From: Phallusia mammillata
Taxonomy: Eukaryota; Chordata; Ascidiacea; Phlebobranchia; Ascidiidae
Direction of reading: 5' to 3'
DNA length: 64,000 bases
NCBI GenBank assembly: GCA_003260075.1
Contig: QLIY01000079.1
Coordinates: forward strand, 178,496 to 242,495
Below, in pieces: positions 25,402 through 33,743 of this stretch; position 1 is the stretch's first letter; each line of letters opens with the position of its first letter. A program made the position numbers and the translations under genes. Under the pieces are notes generated by a model, which did not search any database, was not told the origin of the DNA, and saw only the letters and a program-made list of their open reading frames with translations.

Positions 25402-28400
25402 CTAAATCAGCATTTACATGCGACCCCATTTTTTTCCGATGGGGAGAAAAATGTTTCAAGTAATGCCGAAACTGAAACTATTTTCATCAAATGTTAGCAT
25501 TGAGTGTGCATTATTACGCTTAAAAGTTAGAACCCAACAGTTTTATTTAATTTGGCCAATCTTATTAGCGTTGGGGGGGGGGGTTGAAACTATTTTCATC
25601 AAATGTTAGCATTGAGTGTGCATTATTACGCTCAAATGTTAGAACCCAACAGTTTTATTTAATTTGGCCAATCTTATTAGCGTTGAAGCTCAACAGTTTG
25701 CAGCAATCAGTAAATTTATGCATTTATACCTGTACCCGCTGTATTATTTTGGACACAATATATCATTCATGGGGCTCTATCGCGTAACAATGGATTGGAC
25801 AACTTATGTTTAAAGTAGATGTTGGTCCTAACTATTGGTTTTTTTTATTATTGCATCACAGTAATTAGATTGTGACACGAGCTACCAAGCTGTACTGCAA
25901 AACACGAGCGAAGGTGGCAAACTAAAACGTATCATTTTTTGGTCATAATTTTAAATGCCAATAAGTTGAATTTATGGCGACCCCACAAAAAGTTTAGGCG
26001 ACCCTACTTGGGGTTGCGACCCACAGGTTGAAGACCACTGATTTAACCTTTATGCGGCCATCTGGATTTTTCTGTATCTATAAATAAAACAGTTGCTACA
26101 TAACTTACCAAGTTGTTGTAAGAATCTCTTAACAACGTATTCAGGCAGAAGTCGTCTCGCTTGAATAAACATCGACAGATCTCCTCCTCCACAATACTCC
26201 ATGATCAGATAAATGTATGAATCATCCCACTGTGTGAAATCAGTGTTAAAAACGAATGTGAAAAAGTTCCCAATAAACATTGCATAATTACAAACAAGTG
26301 TTAACAAAACGTTTCAAGTGGTATTCTATGCGTTTTCGTCCGACACAAACCATCATCCTTAGTTGCATTTTTTGTATGTTTGTTTCATTTTTATCCTTGG
26401 CGGACAAGCAAGTTTAAATGTGAAATGCTAATAATTACTTCACCATTCACCTGCTTGTTTTTGTCGCAAAACTGTTAAATCATATTTGGCTTTTGACTTC
26501 AATTAATTTCAACCCATTGGACTATAAATGGGTTGGAGCAATGTCAGGTAAAAAAGTGGCCCAAACAGGATTAGAACCAACGACCTTGTGAACATAAGGT
26601 GATTGTGCTGACCACTTGGCCATCTTGGTGCCAACACCACACACAGCAGGCAATCTTCATTAATAGGCATCTAAACCTTACCTGGAAGTCAACCAGTTGG
26701 ACAATGTGCTCATGTTTGATCTGTTTCAGTATCTCGATTTCCACCAAAAGGTTTTCAGTTGATGTTCGGTTCAAACTTGATTTTCTGATGCATTTTATGG
26801 CCAGGACATCTCGGTGCTCACTAGACTGCGGAATTGGTTGCATGTTAGTTACAAAATTGTAAATCAGAGTTTATTTACCAGTTAAATCCTGCTGAAACTT
26901 AAACTACATTTTACAAAAGTGCTTCAGTCACTAGGATTTGGTGTCAGGGACACTTTCGTATAAACATCACATCCAATTTCATGCCACTATCTTAGCTTAT
27001 AAGCTACAGTGCAGCTAGTGACAAGATATAAAGCGTCTACCCCGGCAAATTGAAAATGCTATTTAACTTGTCCCTTGTCCAGACTACCTGTATTACATTT
27101 TTGAGTAATTTTTCAAATTGCCTTGCAAACAAACTGTCCAAAATGAGTAAAAAAGTAGAAACCGGTTAGGAGTAAAGATGCTTGAAGCCTTGGTTTGCAT
27201 TAGATCAAACTTATATGAAGATGGGATTTGCTGCAATAGCTTTACTGCAACTGACACCATGTTTAAATTGTTTAATACATGTATGCACAAAATGTAACTG
27301 AGTTTAACAATCTGCTGACTGATTTTGACAATTGATACTTGTATTATTTTTTTCATGTAGTCTTGGTGTCGCGCATGTCAGGATTTCTGAATAAATGTTT
27401 ACTCGAGCCTTGTTTTTCAAAAATAATAATACACATTGTCCACCACTTGAGGGCGCTAAACAAGCGGTTTTAGAAATTTAGCATAAAATGAAAGTTTGGG
27501 CGAATTTTAAGCGTTCTGGCCTACGATCTGGTCGATTTGTAAAATTTTAACCTGGCAACCCTGGCATTGGCCAGTGTAGTCGCCATCTGCACTGATGAGG
27601 CCTTATAGATAGGTTGAAAGAGTGTGCACTGTCTGCTGCTGATCATTAATTGTCTTGATGCTTATGTAACATTTGAACAGTTTTTACAATGCCTTTATAA
27701 TAATATATATTATAATGTGGCTCTTAATGCCATAACTAGGGCTGTTATCAAACAAACGTTTCGAATTTTTCAAATAATCAAATATTTTTAAAATCCAACG
27801 ATGTAAGGCCCAGAACCATTAAAGAATAACGATATTGCAAACTTATTAAACAAAAAATGGCAATTTGGTTTTGCTCCTTGTCATTAAATTTATGCTAAAC
27901 CTTTTTTTAAATAAAAAAATGGTACATACATGCTTCAGCTATTCTCCATAATTTGGCACAGCCATGTATTCTCCACAGGTATTTTTTTCTCATCATTTTA
28001 ACAGTTTTTTTGTAGACACTTGGTTAATTAAACTTTGGTCTTTACCATTTTAATCACTTTCTTGAATAACCTTAAATGTTACTAGGTGCAATTAATACCA
28101 AAATATAAGCTCAAATATAAATTATCATGCTTTAGCTCAAATTATTTTGGGAAAAGGGTTATACAATGCTGGAAACACATGTTGCAGTGCTTTTGTTTAC
28201 ACTCTATGTCATATAAATGTCACCAATGTGTTCAAATCAATTAATTTTGCACCTAAATTGAGGTTTACTGCACAGGAAAAAATTATTTGATTATTTGAAA
28301 TTGAGTAAAAAAATATTTGATAAATTTTTAAATAATTACAAATTTCAAATAATCAAATAATTATTTGTTTGATAACAGCCGTAGCCATGACCACAAAATA

Positions 28401-28638
28401 AAAAGCTGAACTAAATGCAAGGTTTCGACCCTGGAAAATGACATTGCATAGATGCCTTTGCTTTAAAAAACAACAACAAAGGCTGTGCAGCAAAAATATT
28501 TTATTATACCTTCTTATAAGCCTTGTAGACAGTTGCATAGGTTCCACTGCCAAGCTTTTCAGTGAAGATAAAGTCTTTTAACTTCGGAGGTACAAAGTTA
28601 GGGACTGATTTGATGCTTGCACGGGAACTGGATGCCAT
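18545..28638 (-). CDS. ULK3: ULK3 Ser/Thr kinase with two MIT domains, 14 exons mapped
   Basis: Spliced gene encoding unc-51-like kinase 3. In vertebrates this kinase acts in autophagy, in Hedgehog/GLI regulation and on ESCRT-III subunits at the abscission checkpoint. I joined exons at 28638-28510, 26825-26682, 26229-26109, 24664-24560, 24009-23903, 23477-23361, 22880-22739 (broken), 22162-22057, 21153-21113, 20430-20340, 20248-20181, 19999-19924, 19112-19024 and 18643-18545. They give about 477 residues plus a few lost in a gap; human ULK3 has about 470. Landmarks: glycine loop [12 protein letters not shown] at 29-40, VLAIK lysine 54, alpha-C Glu near 72, catalytic HMDLKPQN with Asp 147 (HRD changed to HMD; human ULK3 has HLD), DFG at 167 and APE at 190-192, so all catalytic residues are present. 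Two MIT domains follow the kinase (exons 7/8-10 and 11-13). All introns are GT-AG and phases agree throughout, except the exon 7 3' end, which is cut by a 10-base homopolymer. Confidence 0.93.
19024..19112 (-). CDS. ULK3: ULK3 exon 13
   Basis: 89 nt, phase 1 to phase 0, acceptor TTAAATAG and donor GTAAGT. Encodes [20 protein letters not shown] and [10 protein letters not shown], the last MIT helix. Confidence 0.9.
19375..19440 (-). repeat. tRNA-derived SINE, same family (ULK3 intron 12)
   Basis: Minus strand shows GCCAAGTGGTAAGCGC (A box) and GGATTCTAATCCC (B box), matching the copy at 26558-26632 in layout. The acceptor stem is not intact. Confidence 0.6.
19924..19999 (-). CDS. ULK3: ULK3 exon 12
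   Basis: 76 nt, phase 0 to phase 1, acceptor TTTCCAG and donor GTGAGA. Encodes [20 protein letters not shown] and IPLLE, the central MIT helices. Confidence 0.92.
20181..20248 (-). CDS. ULK3: ULK3 exon 11 (start of second MIT)
   Basis: 68 nt, phase 1 to phase 0, acceptor TTTTTGCAG and donor GTAATA. Encodes [17 protein letters not shown] and FAGRSK, matching the region just ahead of the second MIT domain of vertebrate ULK3. Intron 10 is only 91 nt. Confidence 0.9.
20340..20430 (-). CDS. ULK3: ULK3 exon 10
   Basis: 91 nt, phase 0 to phase 1, acceptor TACACAG and donor GTAAGT. Encodes [18 protein letters not shown] and [12 protein letters not shown], the end of the first MIT domain and a Lys/Gln-rich linker. 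Confidence 0.92.
20809..21101. mobile_element. MITE with perfect 8-bp target duplication, inserted at the ULK3 exon 9 donor
   Basis: 293 bp. Terminal repeats CAGACATGGGG...CCCCATGTCTG, flanked by perfect 8-bp direct repeats attactat (20801-20808 and 21102-21109). The interior is built of many ATTCGAAT / TTCGAATA motifs on both strands. The right-hand duplication occupies positions +4 to +11 of the ULK3 intron 9 donor. Size and duplication length fit a non-autonomous hAT-like element. Confidence 0.88.
21113..21153 (-). CDS. ULK3: ULK3 exon 9 (41-nt micro-exon)
   Basis: Forty-one bases, phase 1 to phase 0, acceptor TTCTTTAG and donor GTAATAG, encoding [14 protein letters not shown], the third MIT helix. 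It is needed to restore the frame between exons 8 and 10. The target duplication of a MITE starts at intron position +4 of its donor. Confidence 0.88.
22057..22162 (-). CDS. ULK3: ULK3 exon 8 (first MIT domain)
   Basis: 106 nt ending in phase 1, acceptor TTTTACAG and donor GTGAGT. Encodes [19 protein letters not shown] and [16 protein letters not shown], a typical MIT helix pair. Confidence 0.92.
22481..22572. other. 92-nt G tract, probable sized gap
   Basis: Uninterrupted G from 22481 to 22572 in ULK3 intron 7. Flanks are unrelated. A pure 92-nt G run is implausible as genuine read sequence. Confidence 0.75.
22687..22728. mobile_element. Left end of hAT-type MITE, duplicated at an assembly joint
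   Basis: The 42-nt left end of the MITE at 23042-23286 (CAGTGGTTCCCAACTGGG onward), cut at the 10-G run at 22729. Best read as an allelic contig end, not a separate insertion. Confidence 0.6.
22739..22880 (-). CDS. ULK3: ULK3 exon 7, 3' end lost at a homopolymer
   Basis: 142 nt are visible: acceptor TTCATTTAG, then [33 protein letters not shown] and [14 protein letters not shown], the end of the kinase C-lobe (subdomain XI, with the conserved Arg) and the linker to the MIT domain. The frame joins exon 6 exactly. At 22738 the sequence becomes ten C on the coding strand, with no splice donor. Comparison with vertebrate ULK3 suggests about four codons before the MIT helix are missing. I read this as an assembly gap, not a mutation. 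Confidence 0.9.
23042..23286. mobile_element. hAT-type MITE in ULK3 intron 6
   Basis: 245 bp; ends CAGTGGTTCCCAAC and GTTGGGAACCACTA; flanks agttagat / agttaggt (7/8). Confidence 0.8.
23361..23477 (-). CDS. ULK3: ULK3 exon 6
   Basis: 117 nt, 39 codons, phase 0 both ends, acceptor TTGACAG and donor GTGAGA. Encodes [20 protein letters not shown] and [11 protein letters not shown] (helices F and G of the C-lobe). Confidence 0.93.
23529..23741. mobile_element. Possible hAT-type MITE in ULK3 intron 5 region
   Basis: Inverted TTGCCAGG-type ends (tttgccagggt at left, acctggcaacac at right), flanked by atagacag / ctagacat, an imperfect duplication. Boundaries uncertain; overlaps no exon (exon 6 ends at 23477). 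Confidence 0.4.
23903..24009 (-). CDS. ULK3: ULK3 exon 5 (DFG to APE)
   Basis: 107 nt, phase 1 to phase 0, acceptor GTTACAG and donor GTAATG. Encodes the activation segment: [18 protein letters not shown], then SPLYMAPEM. Confidence 0.93.
24243..24550. repeat. 42-bp direct repeat bracketing a 10-G run (assembly joint with unequal ends)
   Basis: 'tgtatgttttaagaaatcat' at 24243 and its match at 24509 continue to 'gctttacaa'. G run 24344-24353 lies between, so the contig ends extend past the shared part. Confidence 0.65.
24560..24664 (-). CDS. ULK3: ULK3 exon 4 (catalytic loop)
   Basis: 105 nt, phase 1 to phase 1, acceptor TTACAG and donor GTTAGT. Encodes the catalytic loop [13 protein letters not shown]; the Asp is the catalytic base and HMD replaces HRD. 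Confidence 0.93.
24848..25287. repeat. About 214-bp direct repeat around a 10-G run (assembly joint)
   Basis: 24848-25061 and 25073-25287, differing by substitutions and a short AT indel; G run 25062-25071. In ULK3 intron 3. Confidence 0.9.
25355..25401. other. 47-nt G tract, probable sized gap
   Basis: Pure G inside the hAT element at 25309-26040; flanks unrelated. Confidence 0.7.
25473..25687. repeat. About 100-bp direct repeat around an 11-G run (assembly joint)
   Basis: 25473-25572 and about 25585-25686, nearly identical (cttaaaag/ctcaaatg differ); G run 25573-25583. Confidence 0.9.
26109..26229 (-). CDS. ULK3: ULK3 exon 3
   Basis: 121 nt, phase 0 to phase 1, acceptor CACACAG and donor GTAAGT. 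Encodes the hinge and helix [19 protein letters not shown], then [17 protein letters not shown]. Confidence 0.92.
26316..26357 (-). repeat. Degraded relative of the ATGATGG...GAAACGTTT repeats
   Basis: Minus strand GGATGATGGTTTGTG, then GGACGAAAACGCATAG and 'cttgaaacgttttg'. Order and spacing resemble the repeats at 11.9 and 34.8 kb, but pairing is lost. Lies in ULK3 intron 2. Confidence 0.35.
26558..26632 (-). repeat. tRNA-derived SINE or tRNA pseudogene (ULK3 intron 2)
   Basis: On the minus strand a 75-nt tRNA-like unit has a clear A box (TGGCCAAGTGG) and B box (GGTTCTAATCC) at the correct distance. A 5-bp anticodon-type stem ACCTT/AAGGT can form. The acceptor stem has mismatches and the anticodon loop is long, so it is not a working tRNA gene; it is most likely a SINE head. 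Confidence 0.7.
26682..26825 (-). CDS. ULK3: ULK3 exon 2
   Basis: 144 nt, 48 codons, phase 0 at both ends, acceptor CCGCAG and donor GTAAGG. Carries VLAIKC with the ATP-binding lysine, the alpha-C helix ([13 protein letters not shown]) and HIVQLVDFQ. The nearby alternative AG four bases inside (TCTAG) would give an immediate stop, which fixes the acceptor. Confidence 0.92.
27580..27645 (+). ncRNA. Hammerhead ribozyme motif, second copy (ULK3 intron 1)
   Basis: CUGAUGA at 27592-27598, stem II GGCCU/AGGUU (27599-27603 with 27611-27615), GAAA at 27616-27619, stem III AGAGU/ACUGU with one G-G mismatch, GUC at 27631-27633, and a short stem I (GCA/UGC). It shares GCACTGATGAG and GCACTGTCTG with the 37.9 kb copy. 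Lies antisense to ULK3. Confidence 0.65.
27737..28383. mobile_element. AT-rich MITE in ULK3 intron 1
   Basis: 647 bp; ends TAGGGCTGTTATCAAACAAA and TTTGTTTGATAACAGCCGTA are near-perfect inverted repeats of about 20 bp; flanks gccataac / gccatgac (7/8). Subterminal parts are rich in 'caaataatcaaat'. No coding capacity. Confidence 0.82.
28510..28638 (-). CDS. ULK3: ULK3 exon 1
   Basis: 129 nt, 43 codons from ATG, ending in phase 0 at donor GTATAA. Encodes a short N-terminal extension, the [17 protein letters not shown] glycine-rich loop and strand beta-2. The start ATG follows a Ser-rich extension [10 protein letters not shown] that is not conserved in vertebrates. No upstream in-frame alternative is supported. 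Confidence 0.92.
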
Positions 28639-28962
28639 GACACTTGCTACTGGTTGCATTCAACATATTTTATGTTAAATCATCCTAACGTACATACACC
28701 TATGACCACGGAAAAGATAAACAAATGCAGATATTCATATTGTAGTTTGCTGAACTTATACAGAACAAATATAGGCATTTTCTTGTCACAAAAAAACATA
28801 AACATGTGGAGAACAGGACAAATCAAAAGCAACTTTGAGAGGATATGCGTTTCATTTTACATCCCTGCAGTACTTACACCAAACATGAAATTATTAACAT
28901 ACATTTGCAAACCAATAATTCCACTATTGCTGAAAAACTGGATATACATATGTACACAACAA
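28639..28962 (-). other. SUCLG1-ULK3 intergenic spacer
   Basis: 324 bp between the SUCLG1 stop and the ULK3 ATG. No AATAAA on the minus strand. GTTTTTCAG and TGCAACCAG could act as acceptors. Too short for a typical separate promoter plus terminator region in most animals. Confidence 0.4.
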
Positions 28963-29958
28963 TTACTGTGAATGCTTGCGTCCTCCATAAAATTTAGTAT
29001 ATTCTTGAATCATGGTGGTTCCCATCTCTGCAGGGGAGAGCGTTACATTAACACCAGCCTCTTGCAGCGTTGCAATCTTCTCTTCAGCGCCTCCCTTTCC
29101 ACCAGCAATTATAGCTCCTGCATGACCCATTCTTCTGCCTGGAGGAGCAGTAAGACCAGCAATAAATGAAACCACAGGTTTAGCATTGGGTCCCCGGTTA
29201 TGCTCAGTCAGATAAGCTGCTGCTCTTTCTTCAGCTCCGCCACCGATTTCACCAATAAGCAGAATTCCCTCAGTCCTGGGATCGTTAAGGAAAACATCCA
29301 GACAGTCAACAAAGTTGGTTCCATTGAAAGGGTCTCCTCCAATGCCGACACAAAGAGTCTGGCCAAGTCCAACATTAGTGGTTTGGTGCACAGCTTCATA
29401 AGTAAGAGTGCCAGATCTGGAAACAATTCCAATATTGCCCGGTTTGTGAATATGGCCAGGCATTATGCCAATCTTGCACTCACCAGGCATAATAATGCCA
29501 GGACAATTTGGGCCAATCAACCTGGTCTTGTCTTGACTCTGAAGTCTGGTCTTAACACGAACCATGTCTTGCTGAGGAATGCCTTCCGTGATGCAAACTA
29601 CAAGAGGTATTTCAGCATCTATTGCCTCCATTATTGCCGCTGCAGCAAATGGGGGTGGCACATAAATAACTGAAGCATGAGCATCAGTTGCATCACGTGC
29701 TTCTTTTACATTAGCAAAAACTGGCAGTCCCAAATGTTCGGTGCCCGCTTTTTTAGGTGAAACTCCCCCAACCAGATTGGTTCCGTATGCAATAGCTTGT
29801 TTGCTGTGAAATGTTCCTTGTTTTCCAGTAAAACCTTGACAAATAACTTTAGTGGTAGTGCTAATTTTCATGTTTTTGCGCGTAGCATCGTATGCAATGT
29901 TCCGCGCAAGCTGTTTTCCACATTGAAGGAATGAACGGGGAAACGCAGTAGCAAACAT
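28963..29958 (-). CDS. SUCLG1: Succinyl-CoA ligase (ADP/GDP-forming) subunit alpha, mitochondrial
   Basis: Single uninterrupted frame of 331 codons. The protein is the alpha subunit of the TCA-cycle enzyme that converts succinyl-CoA to succinate with formation of ATP or GTP, paired with a beta subunit (SUCLA2 or SUCLG2) in the mitochondrial matrix. Visible: a basic, Ser/Arg-containing N-terminus (residues 1-30) fit for a mitochondrial presequence; the CoA-binding Rossmann motif [10 protein letters not shown] at 42-51; [10 protein letters not shown] at 123-132; GPNCPGII at 149-156; SRSGTLTYE at 180-188; and [10 protein letters not shown] at 274-283 with the phosphorylated histidine at about 279. 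The length is close to the usual animal protein. The start is the first ATG ahead of the presequence. No intron interrupts it, whereas the neighbour ULK3 has many. ULK3 lies 324 bases downstream on the same strand. I saw no AATAAA between the two, which permits, but does not prove, a shared transcript. An intronless retrocopy is an alternative, but the frame is fully intact. Confidence 0.97.
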   Translation of the reverse strand: MFATAFPRSFLQCGKQLARNIAYDATRKNMKISTTTKVICQGFTGKQGTFHSKQAIAYGTNLVGGVSPKKAGTEHLGLPVFANVKEARDATDAHASVIYVPPPFAAAAIMEAIDAEIPLVVCITEGIPQQDMVRVKTRLQSQDKTRLIGPNCPGIIMPGECKIGIMPGHIHKPGNIGIVSRSGTLTYEAVHQTTNVGLGQTLCVGIGGDPFNGTNFVDCLDVFLNDPRTEGILLIGEIGGGAEERAAAYLTEHNRGPNAKPVVSFIAGLTAPPGRRMGHAGAIIAGGKGGAEEKIATLQEAGVNVTLSPAEMGTTMIQEYTKFYGGRKHSQ

Positions 29959-30347
29959 ATTGAAATTAAGTTTAACTGTTTAGTTTGTCCAGAAACTTAA
30001 GCAAAATCTATAAAACATGTAAAAAATAGCTTGAAACACGCATAACGTAAAACAAGATCACAAATTTGGATCAAATTAATATTTTTTGCAAACACAGGTC
30101 ACATGAAAAATGTACGATTCTTCAAAACTTTAACATGACCACTACAAGTTCCAGGTGACTTTGAGTGATTTTGTTACTTTTACGTGTCACATTGACCACG
30201 AGGGGTTTGAAACCGAGATTTCACACAAAAATACATTTTTTGTAGGGTTTAGTACTTTTGGACTTAAACATGCACTGGTAATCTGTGTTTGCCATATTTC
30301 ATTTAATCTAATTTAGCTTTTCACCTGCGATAAGTTTGAAACCAATA
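29959..30347. promoter_or_regulatory. SUCLG1: Presumed 5' flank of SUCLG1
   Basis: About 390 bp between the SUCLG1 ATG and the first upstream MITE. AT-rich; no clear TATA or CpG cluster. AG-ended tracts just upstream of the ATG (AACAG) could serve as a splice acceptor for an untranslated exon or spliced leader. Assigned by position only. Confidence 0.3.
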
Positions 30348-30355
30348 GGCTAATG

Positions 30356-30544
30356 CAGTGGTTCTCAAACTTTTTTTTGTTGCGACGCCTCTGGAAAANT
30401 GCGACACATCTGGAAAAGTTTTCTGGACTTGCGACGCACCAGCAAATAAAAGTTAATGAGGAATCTTATTATTAAAGTTGTGTTTATTGATACAACAACA
30501 AAAAGCCACGAACGGAACTATTCTGCGACGTTTGAGAACTCCTG
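30356..30544. mobile_element. hAT-type MITE upstream of SUCLG1
   Basis: Ends CAGTGGTTCTCAAAC and GTTTGAGAACTCCTG, perfect 8-bp duplication ggctaatg (30348-30355, 30545-30552). Contains the single unknown base n at 30399 between two 18-bp direct repeats. Confidence 0.85.
30381..30417. repeat. 18-bp direct repeat joined by a single n
   Basis: tgcgacgcctctggaaaa, n at 30399, tgcgacacatctggaaaa. Same joint layout as the G-run cases, but with one unknown base. Confidence 0.8.
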
Positions 30545-30890
30545 GGCTAATGGGTAAATAAAAGTACTGTAAGCATTTTATAAAAATGTTGGTGTGTTTA
30601 GTGTAATTTTTGATAAAATTCTGCAAACGAGAAGAATAATTATAATCCTATAAAAAAGCAAGTTATATAAGAGACAAAATGGTGCAATGAGACCAGCTGA
30701 AATGAACCCCACAAACCTTAAACAAAACTGTTCTGAAATCAGGAAAAGCGATTACTCAGCTTGACTCGTGCTGTAGGTGTTTTTAAACAAGTGATATTAA
30801 CAGAACAATCTTTTTGGACACGTATTAACTACAACAGCTTTTGGGCTGACAGGTAGCATATGCGTTTTGTTGACATATAGTAGCCTGTAT

Positions 30891-31533
30891 CAGGGATGGC
30901 GAACTTTCTTAGTTGAATGGGTCATACACGATATCATAATTCGGAAAGAAAACAAAGTGGGTCACATATTTTATTATACGTCTTGCAATCTTATAGTTTT
31001 TATATTATAAGTCTTGCAATCTTATAGTTTTCAGTTTAAAACACGCAGCAGTCATATCTGAGCTGAGACGTTGGGGGGGGGGGAATTCGGAAAGAAAACA
31101 AAGTGGGTCACATATTTTATTATACGTCAATGTCAATGCTCAGAAGCTTGTTGCTGCATCTTCTCTGTAAGTCTTGCAATCTTAGGTAGTTTTCAGTTTA
31201 AAACACGCAGCAGTCATATCTGAGCTGAGACGTTTCCTGGCACTTGCTTTTATGAAATTCATGTGAAAACAAGGATTCGCATGAATATGTGGAACTGAAC
31301 AGCGTCAACAAAGTTACAACAAATCAGTTGTACGTTTAAATAAACATATCTGTTGCCTCACAATTGACTCAACAATCTGTATTTTTAGACAACAGGCAAT
31401 CTGGCTTAAAGTTAACTGTTGTGTTGCTTTTTATTCTTGGAAGCCGGATAAACCTACCTATGGTAATCAGTATAAATTTTTGAAACTACAAGTCGGTCAC
31501 TAAAATTCACGAGGCGGGTCACTTCGTAACCCG

Positions 31534-31534
<1 letters not shown>
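30891..31534. mobile_element. hAT-type element, right end lost at a long G tract
   Basis: Left end CAGGGATGGCGAACTTTCTT and repeated 'gggtcac' motifs are typical of hAT elements. The right part (gtcacttcgtaacccgc) runs directly into 72 G. The left flank gcctgtat has no partner on the right. Contains a duplicated contig end at 31073. Confidence 0.5.
30938..31232. repeat. Direct repeat around an 11-G run (assembly joint)
   Basis: 30938-31072 and 31084-31232 share both ends; the middle differs by a 40-50 bp replacement, i.e. two alleles. G run 31073-31083. Confidence 0.85.

Positions 31535-31606
<72 letters not shown>
31535..31606. other. 72-nt G tract, probable sized gap
   Basis: Pure G; cuts the right end of the hAT element that starts at 30891. 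Confidence 0.75.
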
Positions 31607-31607
<1 letters not shown>

Positions 31608-32639
31608 CGTATAGACTAAATTGGCCTAAACAAATCACCCATCTTTTTGCCGATAACTTAGTTTATATTTTGTTGATTGAAGGAATATTTAACTTATCCT
31701 TAAGTTTTAATTTGATCGGTTGCGAAACAAGCTATAATTGCGTGCATACTCGAATTTTGCATTCCCGAGAAAACAATGTTTCATCTTTCAGGCAAAAATA
31801 AACAAACCTACTCTTACATGATGTTATGATGTTATATAGAATATGTTCGAAATGAAATAATTCTGTATAAATTATCGGCAAACGATTGCAAGGAGTTTAC
31901 ATGCAACGAGGTGTAATATTTTAAGAAGGTAAAGTCGGAAATTGGAGAACCCAAACACCTCCTTTTTGATTCGCAATCATGGAGCGGCGCCCACCTCTGC
32001 AGAATGGCAATTTTTCTGGTCAAACCGTGAAAATTGTTTCCGTATCATTGTTTGCGAGCGGAACTCCAATTTTTACGACCGAATGTGATATCCAACACAC
32101 AGCGGGGCATGTCTGTATAAGCAATTACACCGAATTCTTGAGTGACATCTTTCGAATGACCTTCTTCGTCACATTGAAGGACGCCTTGTGATCGGAGAGA
32201 GCAACCTCCTACAAAACCAAGTCGACACTGTGACTTAAAGATCAGATTGAAGCGAATTGGATAGACGCTCTGCTACACCAGGTTGTTCATACTGTTGTCG
32301 AATTCTTTATTCCAACCAACTTTCTGTAAAGAATTTTTCGGATTTCGGGTACGTGAGAATGTGTATTTTTTTGAGAAAAACTGGCATGTTGCGTTGAGTT
32401 TTTTCGTTTAAAGTTTGTTGTTATCTTGTCAAGAAAAGGAGCAAAGTTAAATTTCAAAGTTTTAGGCTTTTTGGTGATTTTTTAATTAAAAAATAATAAT
32501 AATGTAAGCTTGCTAATTGATGTAGGTTTTCCGCGAATCTGATCTATATAACTTATGTGTAATGTACATAAAGGTAAAGTTTTGTAAGTTAGGTTTGAAA
32601 CTTTGTAAATTTGTGGCTTAATTTAAATATACATAACTT

Positions 32640-32926
32640 AATTTAACTTAAATATAAAATAATTTAAGAAGCAAAAAATGCAAAAAAACAACGTTTTGTT
32701 TTAATTTAGTTCAATAACAATTTTGTTCTATACTTTAAGCTTGTTTTCGCGTCCGTTTCTAATGAGTTCAAATTATTGGGGGGGGGGAAATTTAACTTAA
32801 ATATAAAATAATTTAAGAAGCAAAAAAATGCAAAAAACAACGTTTTGTTTTAATTTAGTTCAATAACAATTTTGTTCCATACTTTAAGCTTGTTTTCGCG
32901 TCCGTTTCTAATGAGTTCAAATTATT
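32640..32926. repeat. 138-bp direct repeat around a 10-G run (assembly joint)
   Basis: 32640-32777 and 32788-32926, differing in A-run length and ttctata/ttccata; G run 32778-32787. Confidence 0.9.
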
Positions 32927-33627
32927 ATGCATCGCCATGAAAATCTAAATTGAATATATGTTGGACATGAACATTTAAATTGCTACAGGCGATGAACTGG
33001 TCATCCCGAAATGTCAAAATATATTAGCTCACGACTCCGGTGATTCCCCCATTTTGCGGTGACGCGATCACGAAAAATATCGGATTTTCCAAACGACTTT
33101 AAAACCGCGCGAAGGATCGTGACTGGCTTGTTGAATAGTTGTAGAAACCGCGCAGAGGTTATTAAAAGCGCAAGACGGCGGCACCAAGATCTACATAAAC
33201 ATCAATGACGACTGAATCAATACTTGTGCGGGTTCGGAAAAAGTCCTGATGCAAAACAGAAGCGCCACGAGAGTCCTCGATGTGACCACAGTCACAAGTA
33301 TTTGCTCAATTCAAGACTTGTCGAGTGTCATTGCTATTTCTAATATCGCTCGAAACTCAGCCTTGAAGGTCACAGTGGAATCTAAAGGAGAGGAAATGTT
33401 ACTGGGGCAGTTTGATTGACAGTTAACAGAGCGATCGATTACGTAGTTGTAAGATTTGTTTTCGGGTAAAAACAGCTTTAAGTAAGGGGTTTTGTTTAAT
33501 ATTTTTTGAAAAATCATACGACAATTTGCATTAAGATATCACATTTTTGGCAACATAGATGGACTTATTTTGCGACCAAGTCACTGAACGACCCATAAGC
33601 GCTTCTTCAGACCTTGCCTTATGTAAC

Positions 33628-33743
33628 GTCTATAGTATGTAAATCGTATCAGAACCTTCCATCACACATTTCAGTGGGGGGGGGGGAACCACTGGTCTAT
33701 AGTATGTAAATCGTATCAGAACCTTCCATCACACATTTCAGTG
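33628..33743. repeat. 48-bp direct repeat around an 11-G run (assembly joint)
   Basis: 33628-33675 and 33695-33742 identical; G run 33676-33686 plus eight unshared bases (aaccactg). Confidence 0.85.

Larger units (their letters stand above)
25309..26040. mobile_element. hAT-type element in ULK3 intron 3
   Basis: Ends CAGTGGTCTTCAACCTTTTT and GGTTGAAGACCACTG, with GCGACCCC-like subterminal motifs at both sides and a perfect 8-bp duplication atttaacc (25301-25308, 26041-26048). The apparent 732-bp length includes a 47-nt G tract and a duplicated contig end, so the true length differs. Confidence 0.85.

Noticed and set aside
26558-26632. Functional tRNA gene
   Set aside because: Acceptor stem mismatches and an eight-base anticodon loop.
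29200-29673. 157-codon plus-strand frame opposite SUCLG1
   Set aside because: Antisense shadow of the conserved SUCLG1 coding sequence.
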